Positions 58,424 to 64,000 of a DNA stretch of 64,000 nt are shown here, piece by piece; within the stretch, counting starts at the first letter, position 1, and each line of letters opens with the position of its first letter. This stretch comes from Actinoplanes sp. NBRC 103695 (GTDB lineage Bacteria; Actinomycetota; Actinomycetes; Mycobacteriales; Micromonosporaceae): positions 56,549-120,548 of the forward strand of contig NZ_BSTL01000020.1 in NCBI RefSeq assembly GCF_030269485.1, read 5' to 3'. The position numbers and the translations under genes were made by a program. Under the pieces are notes generated by a model. That model had not been told where the DNA came from and searched no databases. It saw nothing but the letters and a program-made list of their open reading frames with translations.

Positions 58424-58444
58424 GTTGAGCGGACTAGGCTCAAC
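58424..58444. promoter_or_regulatory. HAIR box (HspR operator) before clpB
   Basis: GTTGAGC (58424-58430), 7 bp, GCTCAAC (58438-58444), a perfect inverted repeat that matches the HspR consensus CTTGAGT-N7-ACTCAAG in the invariant TTGAG/CTCAA core. It ends 34 bp before the clpB ATG, a standard repressor position, and links clpB to the HspR encoded at 54.4 kb. Confidence 0.85.
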
Positions 58445-58478
58445 TCTGCGAGTTCGTGGTTTGTCATCAGGGGAGCAC

Positions 58479-61070
<2,592 letters not shown>

Positions 61071-61071
61071 A

Positions 61072-61102
61072 AAAAGCCCCGGGCATCGTGCCCGGGGCTT
61101 TT
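61072..61102. terminator. terminator after clpB
   Basis: AAAAGCCCCGGGCA (61072-61085), TCG loop and the exact complement (61089-61102) ending in CTTTT. It lies 2 bp past the clpB stop and works for both clpB and the convergent small gene. Confidence 0.93.
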
Positions 61103-61104
61103 CG

Positions 61105-61281
61105 CTAGTCGTTCGCCTCCCGTTGCCGGTAGGCGTGGGTCATCAGAATGTCCTCGAAGGCATGCTCGCCCTCGTCGGACCAGATCCTGATCCCGCCGCG
61201 GACGAGCTGATATCGCACGTCCTTGTAGCGGGTCCTCGTGTCGTCATGGTGAACGACGGTCAGAGTGTCGGCTTGTGGCAT
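61105..61281 (-). CDS. 58-residue conserved small protein
   Basis: From ATG 61281: MPQADTLTVVHHDDTRTRYK, DVRYQLVRGGIRIWSDEGEH and AFEDILMTHAYRQREAND. A compact alpha/beta sequence that reads like a small folded protein, not a shadow. An in-frame GTG 9 bp upstream is closer to an AAAGGA and is an alternative start. Function unknown. Confidence 0.65.
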   Translation of the reverse strand: MPQADTLTVVHHDDTRTRYKDVRYQLVRGGIRIWSDEGEHAFEDILMTHAYRQREAND

Positions 61282-61626
61282 GGGACTCACCGGTCCTTTG
61301 CAGGTCTGGGGCGGCCGCGGTGTGGTCACGCGGCCGGCGCAATCGGGTGGGTGCCCGGATCCGGTCTGCCTGGTCCCCTGCGACGTAGGTGCGCGGGCGG
61401 CGACTCGGATGGGCACGGTGGGCCGCTGGAGGTCTCTGCTGCCAGCTGGGCGCCACGGGATGGAAGTGTAGGTGCCGGGATCGGTCGATGTCGCCCCCTG
61501 AAAGGGCGACTTAATCGGGCGGAAAGCACCATCCCGGGCGATGTTGCCACAGGGTCGCGGGTTCTGTACCGCGGTCGCGACCATGGCGCCCGACCGATAC
61601 CGTGAACTGATCTACGAGGGGGGATC
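61282..61626. other. intergenic region, no gene seen
   Basis: 345 bp that hold the promoters of the small minus-strand gene and of the plus-strand membrane protein. GTCGCCC (61490-61496) pairs with GGGCGAC (61504-61510). Nothing else is supported. Confidence 0.55.
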
Positions 61627-62469
61627 GTGACCAATCCGACGTACCCGGGCACGCGGCCGGCCACCGTCAGCGTCTCCACCTATCTGCTCTGGGCGACGGC
61701 GGCGATCGTGCTGATCCAGAGCGTTCTGACGCTCACCACGGTCAGCCAGATGTCCGAGGTCTACAGCGACCTCTACCAAGGCACCCCCATGGAGGGCACC
61801 GAGTCGATCGTGGTCGCCTCCAGCGTCGGCGGCGTCGTGATCTACGTGCTGGTCGCGGCCGGCCTGGCGATCCTCTCCATCTTCAACAACCGTGGCCGCA
61901 ACGGCGCACGCATCACCACCTGGGTGCTCGGCGGCCTGATGCTGTGCTGCGGCGGCTTCGGCCTGCTCGGTACGGCCGCCAGCGGGCCGCTCAGCCAGCT
62001 CGAGTCGTCCGGCAACACCGGCGGGCCCACCACCCAGGAGCTGCAGTCGGCGCTCGACAACGCGCTGCCGTCCTGGTACCAGCCGCTGACCACCACGCTG
62101 AACATCGTGTGGGTGCTGGCCATCCTCGGCGTGGTGATCCTGCTCGCACTGCCCGCGTCGAACGCGTTCTTCCGCCGTCCCGCGCGAGGCTTCGACCCCT
62201 CGGTGCCGTACGCCGGATATCCCGGCGGCCAGCCGCCCTACCCGCAGTACCCCGGCGCTCCGCAGCAGCCCCAGCAACCGCAGTACCCGACCTACCCGGC
62301 CGGGCCCTATGCCCCGGGCCAGCCGCCGCCCCCGGCCGCTCAGCAGCCGCAGTACCCACCGGCCCAGCCTCCCGCGCAGCCGCCTCCGCCTGCTCAGCCC
62401 TCGTCGGACCCGTGGAGCCGCTCCGAGGACGAGCAGCGTCCGCCGACGGATCCGACCTCGCAGCCCTGA
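61627..62469 (+). CDS. four-helix membrane protein with Pro/Gln/Tyr-rich tail
   Basis: 280 residues from GTG 61627 (GGGGG upstream). Four membrane helices (about residues 17-37, 62-82, 93-115, 158-180) with a short extracytoplasmic loop, then a 95-residue tail rich in Pro, Gln, Tyr and Ala (PPYPQYPGAPQQPQQPQYP). The plan repeats in the next gene, so the pair are paralogues. No family name known to me. Confidence 0.78.
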   Translation: MTNPTYPGTRPATVSVSTYLLWATAAIVLIQSVLTLTTVSQMSEVYSDLYQGTPMEGTESIVVASSVGGVVIYVLVAAGLAILSIFNNRGRNGARITTWVLGGLMLCCGGFGLLGTAASGPLSQLESSGNTGGPTTQELQSALDNALPSWYQPLTTTLNIVWVLAILGVVILLALPASNAFFRRPARGFDPSVPYAGYPGGQPPYPQYPGAPQQPQQPQYPTYPAGPYAPGQPPPPAAQQPQYPPAQPPAQPPPPAQPSSDPWSRSEDEQRPPTDPTSQP

Positions 62470-62498
62470 TCGGACGATCACCCGGGTAGGTTCCCCTC

Positions 62499-63881
62499 AT
62501 GTCCTACGCCGCCGCGTATCCCACCCAGGCGCCACCGCCGCCGACCCCGACGGACTCGCCGCGCAGGCCGGCAACGGTGCAGCTGGCCGCCGGGCTGCTG
62601 CTGGTGATGGCGTTCGTCGGCCTCGTCTACGCCGTGGTCACGCTGACGGTCACCCCCGGCGTCCTCGACCGCTTCCGGTCCGGCGCCGGCCAGGCGAGCA
62701 GCAGCGACATCGACGGGTACGTGACGGTGGTGTGGACGTTCGCCGCCCTCGGCACGGTGCTGGCGGTCGTGCTGTTCGCCCTCTACATCGTGCTGGCGCT
62801 CGCCCTGCGCCGCGGCAGTTCCGGCGCCCGCGTCGCGACCTGGGTGGTCTGTGGGCTGGGCATGCTGTTCGGCTGCGGCTCCGGCATCGCGGTGGGCGCG
62901 CAACGATCAGGCCCGAGTACGCCGGGGACGCTCGGTTTCGCCCTGTCCGAGGCGTACCCGGAGTCCTGGATCAGCCTCAACGTGGGCCTGGCGATCGCAC
63001 AGACGGTGGGCTACCTGGTCGTGGCCCTGCTGCTCGTCCTCGGCCCGCGAGCGTTCTTCCGCAAGGGCGACGATCCGGCGGCCCGTCCCCAGTCCTATGT
63101 CGCATTGCCGACATACGGATCGGCCAACACGTATGCCGCGAATCCCGGCGCTCCCGCCGCGGCGCCCGGCTCGGGTGTGCCGGCCGCCACCGGATATCCC
63201 GGCCACGACCCGGCGGCGGCCTTCCCGGGCGCGCCCACCTTCCCGGCAGGTCAGGGCGCGCCACCCCAGGCCGCGCCGGCATTTCCGCCTCAGCCCACGT
63301 CGGCCTTCCCGCCTCAGCCCACGTCAGCCTTCCCGCCTGCAGCTGGGCAGGCCTTCCCAGCGGGTCAGGGCGCGCCACCGCAGGCCGGGGCTGCGCCGGC
63401 CTTTCCGGCGGGCCCGGGCATGCCGCCACAGGCAGCGGCTGGGCCGCCGTATCCGGGTGGGCCCGCGCCCTCGGCCGAGGACCACGCTTTCTGGTCGCGC
63501 CCAGCTCCTACTCCGCCTTCGGCCGCACCCGCGCCGCCCAACGCCGCATCCGCGCCGCCTGCGCCGCCCAACGTCGCTCCTGCGCCGCCCGCACCCGCAG
63601 CCTCTGCGCCGTTCGTGGCCGCGCCTGCTTCGGCCGCTCCCGCCGGTCAGGACCTGCCTCCGGGTGGCCGTCCCGCGTCGGAGGACGCCTGGTCAGAGGG
63701 CACTGCGACGATCCCGACCGCTGCCTCGTCGCCGACGCCTCTCGCGCCGCCCTACGCCGAGCCCACGCAGGCTGCGAGCTCCGCACCGGCCTCTACGCAT
63801 CCCGCGACTCCTCGCCCGGAGTCCGATAGCGATGGCACCTCTACCAGCGATGGCACCCCGACGGGCCGCAGCTCCGACTGA
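62499..63881 (+). CDS. paralogous four-helix membrane protein with long Pro/Ala-rich tail
   Basis: 460 residues. A Pro-rich N-terminus is followed by four helices (AAGLLLVMAFVGLVYAVVTL, FAALGTVLAVVLFALYIVLA, VATWVVCGLGMLFGCGSGIA, LAIAQTVGYLVVALLLVLG) with the same spacing as in the preceding gene, then a 260-residue Pro/Ala/Gln tail with repeats such as FPPQPTSAFPPQPTSAFPP. Same strand, 29-bp gap, so cotranscribed. The tail is predicted disordered and cytoplasmic. Function unknown. Confidence 0.78.
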   Translation: MSYAAAYPTQAPPPPTPTDSPRRPATVQLAAGLLLVMAFVGLVYAVVTLTVTPGVLDRFRSGAGQASSSDIDGYVTVVWTFAALGTVLAVVLFALYIVLALALRRGSSGARVATWVVCGLGMLFGCGSGIAVGAQRSGPSTPGTLGFALSEAYPESWISLNVGLAIAQTVGYLVVALLLVLGPRAFFRKGDDPAARPQSYVALPTYGSANTYAANPGAPAAAPGSGVPAATGYPGHDPAAAFPGAPTFPAGQGAPPQAAPAFPPQPTSAFPPQPTSAFPPAAGQAFPAGQGAPPQAGAAPAFPAGPGMPPQAAAGPPYPGGPAPSAEDHAFWSRPAPTPPSAAPAPPNAASAPPAPPNVAPAPPAPAASAPFVAAPASAAPAGQDLPPGGRPASEDAWSEGTATIPTAASSPTPLAPPYAEPTQAASSAPASTHPATPRPESDSDGTSTSDGTPTGRSSD

Positions 63882-64000
63882 GGCAACCGCAGGAACGTCG
63901 CTGACCACCGCCGTCCCCATCGGCGGCAAGACCCGTCCGAGCCGGCCACCCGTTTGCTCCTGCGCCCTGGTCGGGGTGCCCTGGTCGGTGTGCGGCCGGG

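Overview
The window is high-GC actinobacterial DNA. It carries crgA with its DUF881 neighbour, a dnaK-grpE-dnaJ-hspR operon with HspR (HAIR) boxes, GTG/TTG starts, many GTGA/TGATG gene overlaps and class E sortase-type neighbourhoods. The overall set is most like Micromonosporaceae (Actinoplanes-like); this placement is inference from gene content, not from a search.

Layout. 1-2.3 kb: a truncated Pro/Ala-rich protein (probably the sortase N-terminus), DUF881 and crgA. 2.3-9.9 kb: an EtfD-like membrane Fe-S oxidoreductase of beta-oxidation, an ECF sigma-factor remnant, an LPITG-anchored seven-bladed RCC1 protein, a GPP34 protein and two CNNM/CorC-type membrane proteins. 9.9-14.8 kb is an accessory block: a two-gene NB-ARC/STAND module with eleven nearly identical 42-residue TPRs, bracketed by imperfect direct repeats, then a RelE-like/XRE toxin-antitoxin cassette lying between an intact tRNA-Gly gene and a 40-nt copy of that tRNA's 3' part. 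14.8-24 kb: dcd, a TetR/amidohydrolase/membrane operon, and a patch of decayed genes (aminoglycoside phosphotransferase, maleylpyruvate isomerase-like). 24-31 kb: a FadE5-type acyl-CoA dehydrogenase, a SixA phosphatase, SDR/HxlR and MarR/MMPL divergent pairs.

31-44.5 kb: transglutaminase-like protein, hemolysin III, thioredoxin/NHL protein, a 1222-residue repeat-rich LppU-like membrane protein, a branched-chain/pyruvate dehydrogenase E1alpha-E1beta-E2 operon, and a membrane protein with an Arg-Pro-Asp/His-rich domain. 44.5-50.2 kb: a conserved protein and two tandem dynamin-like GTPases. 50.3-54.9 kb: the DnaK chaperone operon ending in its repressor hspR. 55-61 kb: MFS exporter plus a K+/H+ antiporter pair, divergent from clpB. 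61-64 kb: two paralogous four-helix membrane proteins with Pro-rich tails.

How it hangs together. DnaK and ClpB are the two arms of the disaggregation machine, and both promoters carry HAIR boxes for the HspR encoded in the same window. The EtfD-like gene (2.4 kb) and the FadE gene (24.3 kb) lie 22 kb apart yet share the same 14-bp palindrome class, TTACY-N4-GGTAA, upstream, which suggests one unidentified regulator couples acyl-CoA dehydrogenation to its electron outlet. The 10-15 kb block looks like a tRNA-Gly integration hotspot. Its NB-ARC/TPR pair, with a duplicated glycine/asparagine motif shared by both proteins, is the best candidate for an under-described (possibly defence or signalling) system.
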